Shown here piece after piece: positions 7,660-17,786 of a stretch of DNA of 64,000 bases. The notes beneath the pieces were generated by a model. It worked only from the letters and a program-made list of their open reading frames with translations, ran no database searches and was not told where the DNA came from. Source of the stretch: Bacteroidales bacterium (lineage in GTDB: Bacteria > Bacteroidota > Bacteroidia > Bacteroidales > P3); contig JAIRNR010000033.1 of NCBI GenBank assembly GCA_031257915.1, positions 62,001 through 126,000 on the forward strand, in the 5' to 3' direction. Positions within the stretch are counted from its first letter, which is position 1; every line of letters starts with the position of its first letter. The translations under genes were made by a program, and so were the position numbers.

Positions 7660-9201
7660 ATGAACAACAGAATAAAAAGAACGCCTCTGATCATTTTAAT
7701 ACAGATGATGAGTTTATCATTTTTTTGCGCTCAAACACAAACACCCCAGCACTTCAGTTATCAGGCTGTAGTTCGAGATGCCGGCGGTAATCTTATAACC
7801 AACCGTGAAATCCAAATCCGTATTTCTATTATAAACGGAGCGGACGTGCAAAACGTTTTTTATATGGAAACACATTCCGCCCAAACAAATGCAAATGGGT
7901 TATTTTCCGTAAAGATTGGAGCCGGCTCGCCCGTATCGGGAGCTTTTAATACTGTTGACTGGACTTTGGGCGAATACTCTGTCCGGACTGAGATAGATAT
8001 GGAAAATAACGGTCAATATCCTCTCACTGCAACAACTGAACTATTAAGCGTTCCCTACGCTTTACATGCCCAAACAGCAGAGCGTGTATTAGAAACAGCT
8101 TCTGAAACCGATCCTGTTTTTCTTCAATCTTTGGCTTATTCAATTACTGAAGAAGATACTTCTCGCTGGAATAGAAAATCAGACGGCGTGTTTGCGTATT
8201 CCGTAAGCGACAGTATTCGTGCGTATGCAGTATTGTTATCCGGAAATCAAACGATACAGGGCGAAAAAACCTTTATTGACTCTGTCCGTTTTATATCCGG
8301 TATTGATGTAAATAATCAGCCGGTAAAGAATGTCGGCACACCGCAACGTGCTACGGACGCTGTTAATAAAGAATATGTTGATGTATTGGGTCAAAAGATA
8401 GATTCTGTAAAGAATATCGGCTATATGGACGAAATCAATATTTTGAAATCGGAAATAGAATTATTGAAGAAATCGTTGGAAGAGGTGCAACTGTCAACGG
8501 GACAGTTGGTGAAAGATATTGACGGTAATGTGTATAAAACAATGAAATATGGCGACCAAACATGGATGATAGAGAATTTACGAGTAACGAGATATAATGA
8601 CGGAACTCCGATTGATTATGCGCAGAGTGATACTGCTTGGAGTAATAGAATAACACAATCAGGAAATGATTACACTGCACCTGCAATGTATTGTTTTCGG
8701 GACACTTCTATTGAGAATATTATTAAATATGGTGCGCTTTATAATTGGTTTACCGTTAATCCTGCCAATAATAAGCAGGTATGTCCAAGTGGTTGGCATG
8801 TGCCTTCCGAAACAGAGTATAACACCTTAAATAGCACATTGCTTGCTGCAGGTTATGGTTATGATAATAGGATATCAGGGGCGAATAAGCATGCTAAAGC
8901 AATGGCAATGGGAGATGAATGGGAATATAGCACTGTTGAGGGAAGTCCAGGAAATACAGATTATCCCGAAAAGAAAAATGCGTCAAAATTTTCTGCAATT
9001 CCTGTTGGTTATCGCAATGTGGGTGGGTCATTTACAGGTATAAATAGAACCGTAGCTTGGTGGAGTACAACAACTTCTTATTATATGGGTATGTATACTG
9101 CTGTATATGCAAGTATTAGTTTTAATGAAGATTATCTTACAATATGTAAGCCCGGAACTTTGAAACCCCAAGCGCAATCCATTCGTTGTGTAAAAGATTA
9201 A
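7660..9201 (+). CDS. FISUMP-domain secreted protein
   Basis: A 513-residue exported protein with a signal peptide up to about residue 24. The N-terminal ~150 residues (HFSYQAVVRDAGGNLITNREI ... SVRTEID) form a beta-rich head common to Bacteroidota surface proteins. A short tail-fibre-like stretch (ATDAVNKEYVDVLGQKIDSV) and a coiled-coil segment (about 255-280) follow. The C-terminal ~235 residues are a Fibrobacter succinogenes major paralogous (FISUMP) domain, seen as DIDGNVYKTMKYGDQTWMIE, VCPSGWHVPSETEYN and the final IRCVKD. The role is probably adhesive or structural; no enzyme motif is visible. There is no T9SS sorting domain. Confidence 0.85.
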   Translation: MNNRIKRTPLIILIQMMSLSFFCAQTQTPQHFSYQAVVRDAGGNLITNREIQIRISIINGADVQNVFYMETHSAQTNANGLFSVKIGAGSPVSGAFNTVDWTLGEYSVRTEIDMENNGQYPLTATTELLSVPYALHAQTAERVLETASETDPVFLQSLAYSITEEDTSRWNRKSDGVFAYSVSDSIRAYAVLLSGNQTIQGEKTFIDSVRFISGIDVNNQPVKNVGTPQRATDAVNKEYVDVLGQKIDSVKNIGYMDEINILKSEIELLKKSLEEVQLSTGQLVKDIDGNVYKTMKYGDQTWMIENLRVTRYNDGTPIDYAQSDTAWSNRITQSGNDYTAPAMYCFRDTSIENIIKYGALYNWFTVNPANNKQVCPSGWHVPSETEYNTLNSTLLAAGYGYDNRISGANKHAKAMAMGDEWEYSTVEGSPGNTDYPEKKNASKFSAIPVGYRNVGGSFTGINRTVAWWSTTTSYYMGMYTAVYASISFNEDYLTICKPGTLKPQAQSIRCVKD

Positions 9202-9232
9202 ATAAATAAATGAACATTAAAAACAAATCATT

Positions 9233-11302
9233 ATGAAGAAAAAAAAACATTTAAAACCGTTCAAGACAGCAGTAACAGGTTTGCTTATGCTGTTTGCAAT
9301 TTCGGCATTTGCTCAGAATGACCTGCCTGTAATTTGTGTATCCGGAACAAGTTACAATCTGATGGCCGATTCAGTAATAGAAGACATTCTCAACAATGTT
9401 AAACTGCAAGTTGAGGGAACAAGAGGAGAAGCCAAAGATTCAACCTTTCAGCCGACTATCACTTTTACGGCTAATAGTTCACCCGCTTTTACCGTTAATA
9501 GTAATGGAAACGTTACAAATATTACAGCAGGGGGAATGATCGGATACACAGTAACCTTTGATACGGATATTACTTTTGTTGAATCTGTTGAGGGATCAAG
9601 TGGTTCGTATCTTTGGACTGATCCTTGTACCGATAGTACAAAAATAATAGATTGGAATGTTCCAGGTGGTGAATTTGAGTTGCTAACAGTAAATGTATCA
9701 GGATCTTTTAAAGGCACTGTCGTCCTCGCTCTAACTATGCCGGATATAACCCCAACCATCACAGGCACAACTTGCTTCGACGACGAAATAGCATTAAGTG
9801 TGCAGTCCGTTTTTTCAAATTTTGACTGTCAGTGGTCGGCAGAGGGCTTAACAACAAGTGACAGCAACCAAAGCAGCGTTGTTTATACTGTTCCGAATAA
9901 TTCCGCAAATAGCGAATATGAAATCAATTTTACGGTTACGGACAATGTTTGCGGTGATGGCACTTCAATTTCTGCTGAGCCGATTACAGTCAAACAAAAA
10001 ACGCAGAAGCCTGCAATAACACAGATTGACAGTTGTATTCCAATAGGACAAAGCACGGTTAATTGCACAATAGACGACTTTAAAGACGATTACGATTATA
10101 ATTGGTATTTCAGAACAAATAACGTTAATACACTTGTGGGAACCGAAGAATCTGTAACTGTTAACATTGGCAACAGTTCGGGCTCTGTTTTCGTACAGGC
10201 GGTCGGTCTATGTGGCGATACCGCAATATCCGACTTACTGCAAATTAACAGAGAATTATCCGATTCAAGCATACTTTGGGCAAGTAAAACCGATTGTATA
10301 TTTCAGGGTGATACGGTTAGATTCTCTACCAATCCAACACTTCAAGAGGAAATGGAATGGACATATCCGACTAACTGGGGAGTTGTAGGTGCAAATAATA
10401 CAGGCACTCTGCTTGCGCATGTAAACAGTTCCGACACAGTACGTGTTAAAAGCAAAGCATGTCCGAACACAGAACTTTCAATACCTGTTGAAGTTTCGCA
10501 GGTAAACATTACAGTTAAAATAGAGGGAGATACCTGTCTGGCTTCGGGCAGCACATTTACATTTACTGCCGATGTTAACGGTGCAGAAGACCTTATTTAT
10601 ACTTGGAACGGTTTAGGTGCTACAGGTAGCAACGATACTTTTACAGGTACAGTACCCACCGGTATTTCGAGAACACAACAGGTGAAAGTTACGGTAGAAA
10701 AATGTGGTAAAACATTCAGCGACAGTATTTATTTCGTTCTGGCTCCTGCAAAACCGGAAACTGTAACACCGTCAAAAACATGTATAAATAAAGGTATGGA
10801 AGATACACTTACGTTTGAAATCGCATCTGTTTTGGGAGCAACCGGTTATACGTGGGATGTAACCGGTGGGACCAAGATTAACGACAGCATACTGAAAATT
10901 AAAGTTGCGACAAACGGACAGGACGTAACGGTGTCTGTTGCAGCGGAAAAGGACGGTTGTAATACTTTGAGTGAGGAAAGCACGGTAACGGTTTCGGCTT
11001 CCGGTATGGGGATAGATTATTCCCTTTTGATAGATGACTTAGGCAATAATGATGATTTTACAGTATATTTTGACGTGTTGGATTGGAACAATCTTACTAT
11101 GCCGTCAAACGTTACAAGTATACTATGGATGGTTAATGACAATACAACAAGTTATGAAATAGTTCAGTCTAACGTAAATAAAGACAATGGGTACATTGAC
11201 TTGCAACGATCAATGAATAGCAGACCAATTCAGGTCGTGCATGCAATTGTATCGGCTCATAATACTGTATGTAAAACTAAGTTTAGCACAAATACTCCAT
11301 AA
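9233..11302 (+). CDS. Secreted Ig/PKD-like repeat protein with novel C-terminal module
   Basis: A 689-residue exported protein with a signal peptide cleaved around AFAQ (about residue 28). The body is a series of Ig/PKD-like beta-sandwich segments, each with a Cys-containing start (ITGTTCFDDEIALSVQ, ITQIDSCIPIGQSTVN, KTDCIFQGDTVRFSTN, IEGDTCLASGSTFTFT, PSKTCINKGMEDTLTF). Residues 591-689 form a 99-residue terminal module that is repeated, without gaps and with about 61 identical positions by hand count, at the end of the next gene's product. It lacks a recognisable T9SS motif, so this module may be the anchoring or interaction part. Confidence 0.8.
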   Translation: MKKKKHLKPFKTAVTGLLMLFAISAFAQNDLPVICVSGTSYNLMADSVIEDILNNVKLQVEGTRGEAKDSTFQPTITFTANSSPAFTVNSNGNVTNITAGGMIGYTVTFDTDITFVESVEGSSGSYLWTDPCTDSTKIIDWNVPGGEFELLTVNVSGSFKGTVVLALTMPDITPTITGTTCFDDEIALSVQSVFSNFDCQWSAEGLTTSDSNQSSVVYTVPNNSANSEYEINFTVTDNVCGDGTSISAEPITVKQKTQKPAITQIDSCIPIGQSTVNCTIDDFKDDYDYNWYFRTNNVNTLVGTEESVTVNIGNSSGSVFVQAVGLCGDTAISDLLQINRELSDSSILWASKTDCIFQGDTVRFSTNPTLQEEMEWTYPTNWGVVGANNTGTLLAHVNSSDTVRVKSKACPNTELSIPVEVSQVNITVKIEGDTCLASGSTFTFTADVNGAEDLIYTWNGLGATGSNDTFTGTVPTGISRTQQVKVTVEKCGKTFSDSIYFVLAPAKPETVTPSKTCINKGMEDTLTFEIASVLGATGYTWDVTGGTKINDSILKIKVATNGQDVTVSVAAEKDGCNTLSEESTVTVSASGMGIDYSLLIDDLGNNDDFTVYFDVLDWNNLTMPSNVTSILWMVNDNTTSYEIVQSNVNKDNGYIDLQRSMNSRPIQVVHAIVSAHNTVCKTKFSTNTP

Positions 11303-11306
11303 AACT

Positions 11307-11978
11307 ATGAAAAAAATAATTTATTTTACAGGTCTGATTATAATCAGTATTGCTTTACTACATTCTTGTATAAAAGAAAATGGCGGTAACGACGACAGGT
11401 TACCGGGTACAGCCAAAGAAATCTATGTGAATAGAGATAATTTCAATGTCGGTTTGCCGGACACTTTAGAGTTTTTTACCAATTCTATTGAAAAAGCGGA
11501 TGATGGTGAGTATAAATGGATAGTAGAGGGTGGTGAAATTATTGGCACATCAAATGATACAACAATTAAAGTTGCCGTTTTTGATACTCATAAATTTGGT
11601 GATTCGCTATTCGTAAAAGTTCGCGGTGCTAATCAATATGGCTATGGTGCTTATTTTGAGACATCTGTCATTGCTAAAGGTATGGGGGGAGATTACGCAC
11701 TTTTGGTAGAAGAACAAAGCGATGGTGATTATTTTACAGTATATTTTGATGTATTGGATATGGACGATTATACTATGCCATCGAACGTTACGGATTTAAA
11801 ATGGATAATTAATGACAATACAACAAACTATGAAATAGTCCAGTCTTATGCACATAAAGAATTGGGATACATTGATTTGCAACAATCAATGAATAGCAGG
11901 AAAATCGAATCCGTACATGCTGTCGTTGAAGCTGAGGGTGCTGTCTGTAAATCAAAATTCAGTATTAACATAAAATAA
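11307..11978 (+). CDS. Lipoprotein sharing a C-terminal module with its upstream neighbour
   Basis: A 223-residue protein when started at the ATG at 11307, 4 bp after the previous stop. This start gives a lipoprotein signal with lipobox LLHSC (lipid Cys21). A longer reading would start inside the previous gene and place extra residues before the signal, so I reject it. Residues about 35-124 look like one Ig/PKD-like domain, and residues 125-223 are the module found at 591-689 of the upstream protein. A lipid-anchored and a soluble protein carrying the same module suggests paired partners or a duplicated terminus. The family is unknown to me. Confidence 0.8.
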   Translation: MKKIIYFTGLIIISIALLHSCIKENGGNDDRLPGTAKEIYVNRDNFNVGLPDTLEFFTNSIEKADDGEYKWIVEGGEIIGTSNDTTIKVAVFDTHKFGDSLFVKVRGANQYGYGAYFETSVIAKGMGGDYALLVEEQSDGDYFTVYFDVLDMDDYTMPSNVTDLKWIINDNTTNYEIVQSYAHKELGYIDLQQSMNSRKIESVHAVVEAEGAVCKSKFSINIK

Positions 11979-11985
11979 TAAAAAC

Positions 11986-14373
11986 ATGAAGAATAAAATA
12001 AAAATATTGCTTTTCCTGCTTATCTGCTTTTTTGGCAGTATGGGATTTGCGCAGAGTTTTGAACTTGAAGATGTAACCCCAGGCTGTTTAGACCATAACG
12101 GACAAAAAATATTTAGGATTATAGACAAAACAGATGAAATAACCGGCATGTCTGTTATCTCTTATGGTGGTATAACAGCGACATTATTAGATAGTTTAAT
12201 AACCGTTACCGCATCTAATCCGAATTCGTATGGAACCGGATATTTTCGTGTTTTTGGCAACTATCAATTTGATACCAATAATCCCTGTGTGGCGTCGGGC
12301 TGTTTTTCCGCAACGGGAACTATAATGAGAGAGTCCCCGACAATAGTGCAGTCATTCTCTCATTCGGAAATAATTAAGGGACCCGATTATATTTCAAGAG
12401 GAAAAGAATATGCATTTACAATTAAGCCTTTTATCGGAAGTGATTATTTCAGATGGACATATCCCGATTATCTTACATTGTTATATTGTACTTCCGACAG
12501 CAGTTCATTAACATTTTTTGTTGAACAGAATGCACAGTTTAGCCCGAATGATACAATATCTGTTATAGCCGGTCAATGCCCTTCAAACACATCTGTCGGT
12601 AAAAAACTGCGTCCGGGAACAGAAATGCCCAATGTTACCCACGACAGTTTAACCTGTACGGACAATATTCGTTTTTCTTTCACAATTGAAAATCCTAAAG
12701 AAGAATATAAATACTGGTGGAAAACATCTGTTCCTGCTTGGAATATGCAGATGAAAAATGGTGAAATAACGGATATATGGGTAATAACCGACAGTGTTGC
12801 CCAAAGCGGTGTTGTTACGTTATATGTTTCAAATGGAATTGATACGGTAAGCAGAGAGTTTGCAATTGTAAAAAAAATGACAAAATCCATAAAACTTGTT
12901 GGAGATACGGCATGTATTGCACGTGGAGAAGGCTTGGAGTATTTTATGTATCCGAGTCCGGATGTTGAAGTAAACTGGTATTTGCCCGCAGGATGGGCAG
13001 GCGATGAATTAAATCCGCATTCAAGTTCCGTGTATTTAGGCGTTGGAGATAACGCAACTTCCGGCTATATTGTAGTATATACTGCCGTATGTGATGAAAT
13101 GCTGGATTCTGTTGCCGTTACCGTAAAATCTCTGTATTCCGAAGAAAAAGGCATTTATGTAAAAGATGATGTTACATGTTTTGTAATTGGAGAAGAAACA
13201 GAATTTTACATTGAGTCTGACCCGACTGTTGAAAGTTATGAATGGATTTTTCCGGAAGAATGGGGAATTGAAAATCATGTAACAACATATCCTTTTGATA
13301 CTGTAGTAAGTGTTGCAATCGGAAATGCAAAAGGCTCTATTACTGTTGCGGGGAAAACCTGCGACACAATATGGGAGCGATCTTATGAAATAAACCTTTT
13401 TGCTCCGGTACTTCCTAATGACATCGTTCTTGACGGAAGATCCTGTGTTAACAGCAGATGGACAGATACGATTACTTTGGTTGCTGTTGGAGCAAAAGAG
13501 GTTACATCTTATATTTGGGATTATCCCGCAATGTGGACTGTTTTGGAAACTGCCGACAGCACAATACGTTTAATTACCAATAAAGATGCAGCAGGAAGTT
13601 ATGACGTTTCCGTAAAAGTTGAAAATCAGGAATGTGGAAGAGCAGAAGAAAGTGTTTCAAAAACGATTGTACAGAGTGGAATAGGAGAAAATATTTACTT
13701 TCAATATACTCCAGGAACAATTGGCAGAGTAAAAATTAATGTTTATCCGTCTTCTGGCGACTCATATGTCTATAAATGGTATATTGAACCTGACTTTATC
13801 ACTGTTATATCAATCAATAGTAGCTGTTCTGTTACAAGGGCAGATACGGCTACTAAAAATCACTGTGTAATAATATCAGATACCACCAGCGGCTGTTCAT
13901 CAATGGAATGTACAAAACCGATTATTGCGGATATTGATACGGTAAGCAGGGATAGCGTAACAGTAGAGGTTTCACAATCGGAACCGGAATTACTGTCATC
14001 ATCATTCGGAAATAAAAATGATAATACTTCAGAAGAAATATCTATGGATTTTGTTGAATATTCTGCTTCGGGTTTGACAGAGGATAGTGACGATAAGGAT
14101 ATTGCCGAAAAGTCCGAAAGTGAACTTTCTTTTGAAAATACAGATAATTTTATCGTGTATCCTAACCCTGCCAGAAATCATATCAATATTCTTTTGGAAA
14201 AAAGTGCCGACTATATTGAAATTTTAAATATAAACGGCAGAATTGTACAAAGGAAAAAATGTACATCCCAAAATACCGAATTGAATGTTGATAATCTGCA
14301 ATCAGGATTATACATCATTAAAGTTACATCTAATGGTGTTGTTAAAACTAAAAAACTGCAAATCATCAAATAA
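11986..14373 (+). CDS. Large PKD-like protein with T9SS sorting domain
   Basis: A 795-residue protein with a signal peptide (MKNKIKILLFLLICFFGSMGFAQ). The body holds several PKD/Ig-like segments (for example YFRWTYPDYLTLLYC, VNWYLPAGWAGDE, YEWIFPEEWGIEN, YIWDYPAMWTVLE) that share the W-aromatic pattern of the upstream 689-residue protein. A Ser/Asp/Glu-rich linker (about 665-715) leads to a type A sorting domain (FIVYPNPARNHINILL ... LQSGLYIIKVTS ... KTKKLQIIK). Last gene of the surface locus; a strong hairpin follows 22 bp after the stop. Likely adhesin or surface structural protein. Confidence 0.85.
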   Translation: MKNKIKILLFLLICFFGSMGFAQSFELEDVTPGCLDHNGQKIFRIIDKTDEITGMSVISYGGITATLLDSLITVTASNPNSYGTGYFRVFGNYQFDTNNPCVASGCFSATGTIMRESPTIVQSFSHSEIIKGPDYISRGKEYAFTIKPFIGSDYFRWTYPDYLTLLYCTSDSSSLTFFVEQNAQFSPNDTISVIAGQCPSNTSVGKKLRPGTEMPNVTHDSLTCTDNIRFSFTIENPKEEYKYWWKTSVPAWNMQMKNGEITDIWVITDSVAQSGVVTLYVSNGIDTVSREFAIVKKMTKSIKLVGDTACIARGEGLEYFMYPSPDVEVNWYLPAGWAGDELNPHSSSVYLGVGDNATSGYIVVYTAVCDEMLDSVAVTVKSLYSEEKGIYVKDDVTCFVIGEETEFYIESDPTVESYEWIFPEEWGIENHVTTYPFDTVVSVAIGNAKGSITVAGKTCDTIWERSYEINLFAPVLPNDIVLDGRSCVNSRWTDTITLVAVGAKEVTSYIWDYPAMWTVLETADSTIRLITNKDAAGSYDVSVKVENQECGRAEESVSKTIVQSGIGENIYFQYTPGTIGRVKINVYPSSGDSYVYKWYIEPDFITVISINSSCSVTRADTATKNHCVIISDTTSGCSSMECTKPIIADIDTVSRDSVTVEVSQSEPELLSSSFGNKNDNTSEEISMDFVEYSASGLTEDSDDKDIAEKSESELSFENTDNFIVYPNPARNHINILLEKSADYIEILNINGRIVQRKKCTSQNTELNVDNLQSGLYIIKVTSNGVVKTKKLQIIK

Positions 14374-14394
14374 TTTACACTGATTATTTTCTTT

Positions 14395-14429
14395 ATGGGC
14401 GTTTTCCCTGTACAGGGGGGGGCGCCCAT
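14395..14429. terminator. Strong hairpin between convergent genes
   Basis: Inverted repeat ATGGGCG (14395-14401)/CGCCCAT (14423-14429) enclosing a second palindrome CCCTGTACAGGG. It lies just after the surface locus and before the 3' end of the minus-strand ligase gene, so it could stop transcription from both sides. There is no clear T-tract, so a repeat-element origin is also possible. Confidence 0.55.
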
Positions 14430-14545
14430 AAATTTGCTGAGCCTGATGATTTTGGGTGATTGTCGTCTTTGAGCGTCGCGCAATTTGTGGCAAAAATGGA
14501 ACAAAACAAAACGGATATAACAAAGTCCGTTAAAGACAGAGTAAA

Positions 14546-15829
14546 TCACCGCAAATCAACAAACTTACATATCTTACGCGCCATAACAGGCATTTGCATA
14601 CGGGCGATAACTTCACTGTGCTCAAATACCACTTCGGGCGCAACACGAACTTTTGAACGGAACAAATCTTTTATCTTCTTTTCAAGAATTTCGCCCTGCT
14701 GCCGGCTGCTTACCCGCACAATAACCCCGTCCATACCGATTTCGTTCGTATAAACTTCTACAATATAATTTGAAATTTCGGGGATATTGTCAAGAATATC
14801 ATACAGTGCGGGCGGATAAAGCGTGGTACCCTTATATTTTATCATTTCGCCTTTTCGTCCGAGAATAGGGCTTAAACGTACGGTATTTCTGCCGCAGGCG
14901 CATTTTTCATTGTGATGATAACAAATATCGCCTGTTCTGAAACGCAAAAGAGGCATACCCTCAACACCAAGTGTCGTAATCGTAACTTCGCCCGCTTCAT
15001 TTTCCGGTACAGGAAATCCGTCTTCATCAAGAAATTCTACAATAAGCAGTTCGGGCGGTACGTGTCCGCCGCAAGAATGTTCACATTCAGTAATAGACGT
15101 TTGCATTTCGGTAGATGCGTAGGTAGAATAGAGTTTGAGCGATGGCCATTTTTTTGCAATCAGGCTGCCGAGCGTACCGAGTGAGAAATCACTGTTGCGC
15201 AGCACTTCGCCTATACAGATGGCGCGTTTTAGAGAACTGTTTTCGTAATCAATACCGTTTGCGGCAGCAAAGTCAATAAGTTTTAAAAGGAAAGACGGTA
15301 CAACAATACATACGGTTGGTTTAATGCGTTTTATGCTGTCCCACTGCAATTCGGGAATACCGTTGCCAACCCGTACAACACCGCAGCCAAGTTCCCGCGC
15401 ACCCATAAAATACGCAAGACCCGCCATAAAACGCCGGTCAATGGTTGTCATAAGTTGAATAATATCGCTTGATTTACAGCCCGCAGTTGTAAATGATAAT
15501 TTCTCGTTAAAGGCAAGGCGGTCAAGGTCGTGCGAAGTCAGAGCAAACGTTACGGGATCGCCGAGAGTACCCGATGTTGTAACGTAGTCAATAATTTTTT
15601 CTTCCGAAACGCACAGAAAATCTTTATTGTGCTGTTGCAAATCTAATTTTGTTGTAACGGGCAAGTGTTGCAAATCGTCAATCGTACGAATATCCGAAAG
15701 CGGAAAATTACGGTAAAACGGCGAATGTTCGGAAAGAAACGACAACATTTTTTGCAGGGCTTTTTCCTGATACTCGCGGATTTCATCTTTAGAACGAAAA
15801 GACAGATTGTATGGACCGTTGTCAATCAT
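14546..15829 (-). CDS. Phenylacetate-CoA ligase-like AMP-forming enzyme
   Basis: A 427-residue adenylate-forming enzyme of the PaaK-like group, which activates a carboxylic acid to an acyl-AMP and then usually to an acyl-CoA. The P-loop-like motif [15 protein letters not shown] is near residue 80, YASTEMQTS near 240, and the RTGDICY motif near 300. Two Cys residues lie in the [10 protein letters not shown] segment. The start at 15829 is chosen because its ATG overlaps the TGA of tdk (ATGA); the frame extends 11 codons further into tdk without support. The substrate cannot be told from the sequence. Confidence 0.82.
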   Translation of the reverse strand: MIDNGPYNLSFRSKDEIREYQEKALQKMLSFLSEHSPFYRNFPLSDIRTIDDLQHLPVTTKLDLQQHNKDFLCVSEEKIIDYVTTSGTLGDPVTFALTSHDLDRLAFNEKLSFTTAGCKSSDIIQLMTTIDRRFMAGLAYFMGARELGCGVVRVGNGIPELQWDSIKRIKPTVCIVVPSFLLKLIDFAAANGIDYENSSLKRAICIGEVLRNSDFSLGTLGSLIAKKWPSLKLYSTYASTEMQTSITECEHSCGGHVPPELLIVEFLDEDGFPVPENEAGEVTITTLGVEGMPLLRFRTGDICYHHNEKCACGRNTVRLSPILGRKGEMIKYKGTTLYPPALYDILDNIPEISNYIVEVYTNEIGMDGVIVRVSSRQQGEILEKKIKDLFRSKVRVAPEVVFEHSEVIARMQMPVMARKICKFVDLR

Positions 15830-16392
15830 GATTTTATTGCTACATTGAAACACTTGCGGCATAAAGGCTCGTATGCGTCAAGTTCACCGAGTTCGACAAG
15901 TTTCCGACCGCCCGAAATACGGTGGGAATGTTGCGCCAAATCGCCGCATTTCACGCATATTGCATGAACTTTGGTAACATATTCGGCTTTGGCAAGCAAA
16001 GCAGGCATAGGTCCGAACGGATTGCCGAGGTAATCCATATCTAATCCCGCAACGATAACCCTCACCCCATTATCAGCAAGAGTACCGCATACATCTACAA
16101 TACCGTCATCAAAAAATTGTGCTTCGTCTATACCCACAACTTCAACATCTTGTGCCAGAAGAAGAATACTGCCGGAACTTTCTATCGGGGTAGAGTGAAT
16201 ACTGTGCGAATCGTGTGATACAACTTCTTCCTCAGAATAACGAATATCAACACACGGTTTAAAAATTTCTACTTTTTGATTTGCTATTTTGGCTCGTTTG
16301 AGGCGGCGGATAAGTTCCTCGGTCTTACCCGAAAACATGGAACCGCAAATAACTTCAATAAAGCCATGACTTTGGACATTTTCTAAAAACAT
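15826..16392 (-). CDS. tdk: Thymidine kinase
   Basis: Phosphorylates thymidine to dTMP in the nucleotide salvage pathway. The start at 16392 gives a 188-residue type II thymidine kinase beginning [14 protein letters not shown]. The Walker A motif GSMFSGKT (17-24), the Walker B-like GIDEAQFF, and the structural zinc cysteines CVKCG and CRKC near the C-terminus are all visible. The longer frame would add 14 residues not expected in the family. It overlaps the downstream CoA-ligase-like gene by 4 bp. Confidence 0.93.
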   Translation of the reverse strand: MFLENVQSHGFIEVICGSMFSGKTEELIRRLKRAKIANQKVEIFKPCVDIRYSEEEVVSHDSHSIHSTPIESSGSILLLAQDVEVVGIDEAQFFDDGIVDVCGTLADNGVRVIVAGLDMDYLGNPFGPMPALLAKAEYVTKVHAICVKCGDLAQHSHRISGGRKLVELGELDAYEPLCRKCFNVAIKS

Positions 16393-16450
16393 AATGATTA
16401 AAGGTTTCGCGAATATAGTAAAATTTTCCCACAAGTATCTTTAAAATTAG

Positions 16451-16458
16451 TAAATTTG
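16451..16458 (+). promoter_or_regulatory. -7 box abutting the murF start
   Basis: TAAATTTG matches TAnnTTTG and ends only 5 bp before the murF ATG at 16464. Transcription would start at or next to the start codon, implying a leaderless or almost leaderless message. No convincing -33 box at the usual distance. Confidence 0.45.
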
Positions 16459-16463
16459 CATTT

Positions 16464-17786
16464 ATGAGTGAAATAGAAGTAGATGAAGTTTATTCTCTCT
16501 TTAAAAAGCACAGGAAAGTATCCACCGACACAAGGGAAACAGTCCAGGGATCAATATTTTTTGCTTTGAAAGGTGAAAACTTCGATGGAAATAAATTCGC
16601 AAAAAAAGCATTGGAACAGGGTGCTGTTTGTGCTGTTGTGGATGATAAGAAAGTTGCGAAAAGCGATAAGTATATTTTAGTATCAAACGTTCTCAAAGTA
16701 CTACAACATATTGCTGCGCGTCACAGAATGGGGATGCTTATTCCTGTTGTAGGAATCACTGGTACAAATGGTAAAACAACGACTAAGGAGCTTGTGACGG
16801 CGGTGCTTTCCAAACGTTACAGAGTATATTCGACAAAAGGTAATCTGAATAATCATATAGGTGTTCCGCTAACATTGCTCGCAATGCCTGAGGATACGGA
16901 AATTGCTGTTATAGAAATGGGTGCGAGCCGTCCGAATGAAATTGCGGAACTTTGCAAGATAGTTATTCCTACTTACGGTCTTATAACGAATATCGGCAGT
17001 GCGCATTTTGAGGGCTTCGGTACCTTTGAAGAAGTGATAAATACGAAAGGCGCACTGTACAGAGCAGTAGAAAAAGTTAATGGAAAACTTTTCGTAAACA
17101 GAGATAATCCTATTTTAAGAGAACTTTCAGGCGGTCCTGCAAACTGTTTTTATTACGGAACAGTACCGCCTGTGTTTGCGCAGGTTATTCCTGTGGGCGA
17201 ACACTCCGTTCATCTCCATGCAAAACTTTTCGGCAAAGCCACATCCCCGAATGCGAAAGATATTATAACAAATCTTGTAGGGACATACAATTTGGAAAAT
17301 GTTGCTGCCGCATGTTGTATCGGACGTTATTTCGGTCTCACCGATGAGCAGATAAAAGAAGGAATTGAAAGTTATAAGCCCGACAATATGCGTTCGCAGA
17401 TAATCCACACTCAAAAAAACACGATTATTCTTGATGCTTATAACGCTAATCCTACAAGTATGCAGGTTGCGATAGATAATTTTTCAAAAATGTATTGCAG
17501 CGGCGACAAGTACGTTATTCTTGGAGATATGCTTGAGATGGGGGAACATTCGGTAAACGAGCATAGAAAAGTCCTCAAACAGTTGCAGGAAAATTTGAAT
17601 TTCAGAAAAGTGTATCTTGCGGGTGAAAATTTTGTGAAAGCAAATAAAGGCACGTCATTCAAGAGTTTCAAGAGTGTGTCAAAGTTATCGGAATGTTTGC
17701 AAAGCGAGAATTTCGTGGGTGCTTTTTTCCTTGTGAAAGGTTCACGCGGCATGAAAATGGAAAAAGTATTGGAAGCAATAAGTTAA
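16464..17786 (+). CDS. murF: UDP-N-acetylmuramoyl-tripeptide--D-alanyl-D-alanine ligase
   Basis: Adds D-Ala-D-Ala to the UDP-MurNAc-tripeptide, the last cytoplasmic step of peptidoglycan precursor synthesis. The 440-residue length is typical. The N-terminal Mur domain contains STDTRETVQGSIFFALKGENFDG. The ATP-binding loop is GITGTNGKTTTKE (about 98-110), followed by GNLNNHIGVP, EMGASRPNEI and the C-terminal domain with LDAYNANPTSM and GDMLEMGE. The stop codon directly abuts the next ATG, so murF, the transketolase half and nqrF form one unit. In Bacteroidota murF is normally outside the main division cluster. Confidence 0.96.
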   Translation: MSEIEVDEVYSLFKKHRKVSTDTRETVQGSIFFALKGENFDGNKFAKKALEQGAVCAVVDDKKVAKSDKYILVSNVLKVLQHIAARHRMGMLIPVVGITGTNGKTTTKELVTAVLSKRYRVYSTKGNLNNHIGVPLTLLAMPEDTEIAVIEMGASRPNEIAELCKIVIPTYGLITNIGSAHFEGFGTFEEVINTKGALYRAVEKVNGKLFVNRDNPILRELSGGPANCFYYGTVPPVFAQVIPVGEHSVHLHAKLFGKATSPNAKDIITNLVGTYNLENVAAACCIGRYFGLTDEQIKEGIESYKPDNMRSQIIHTQKNTIILDAYNANPTSMQVAIDNFSKMYCSGDKYVILGDMLEMGEHSVNEHRKVLKQLQENLNFRKVYLAGENFVKANKGTSFKSFKSVSKLSECLQSENFVGAFFLVKGSRGMKMEKVLEAIS

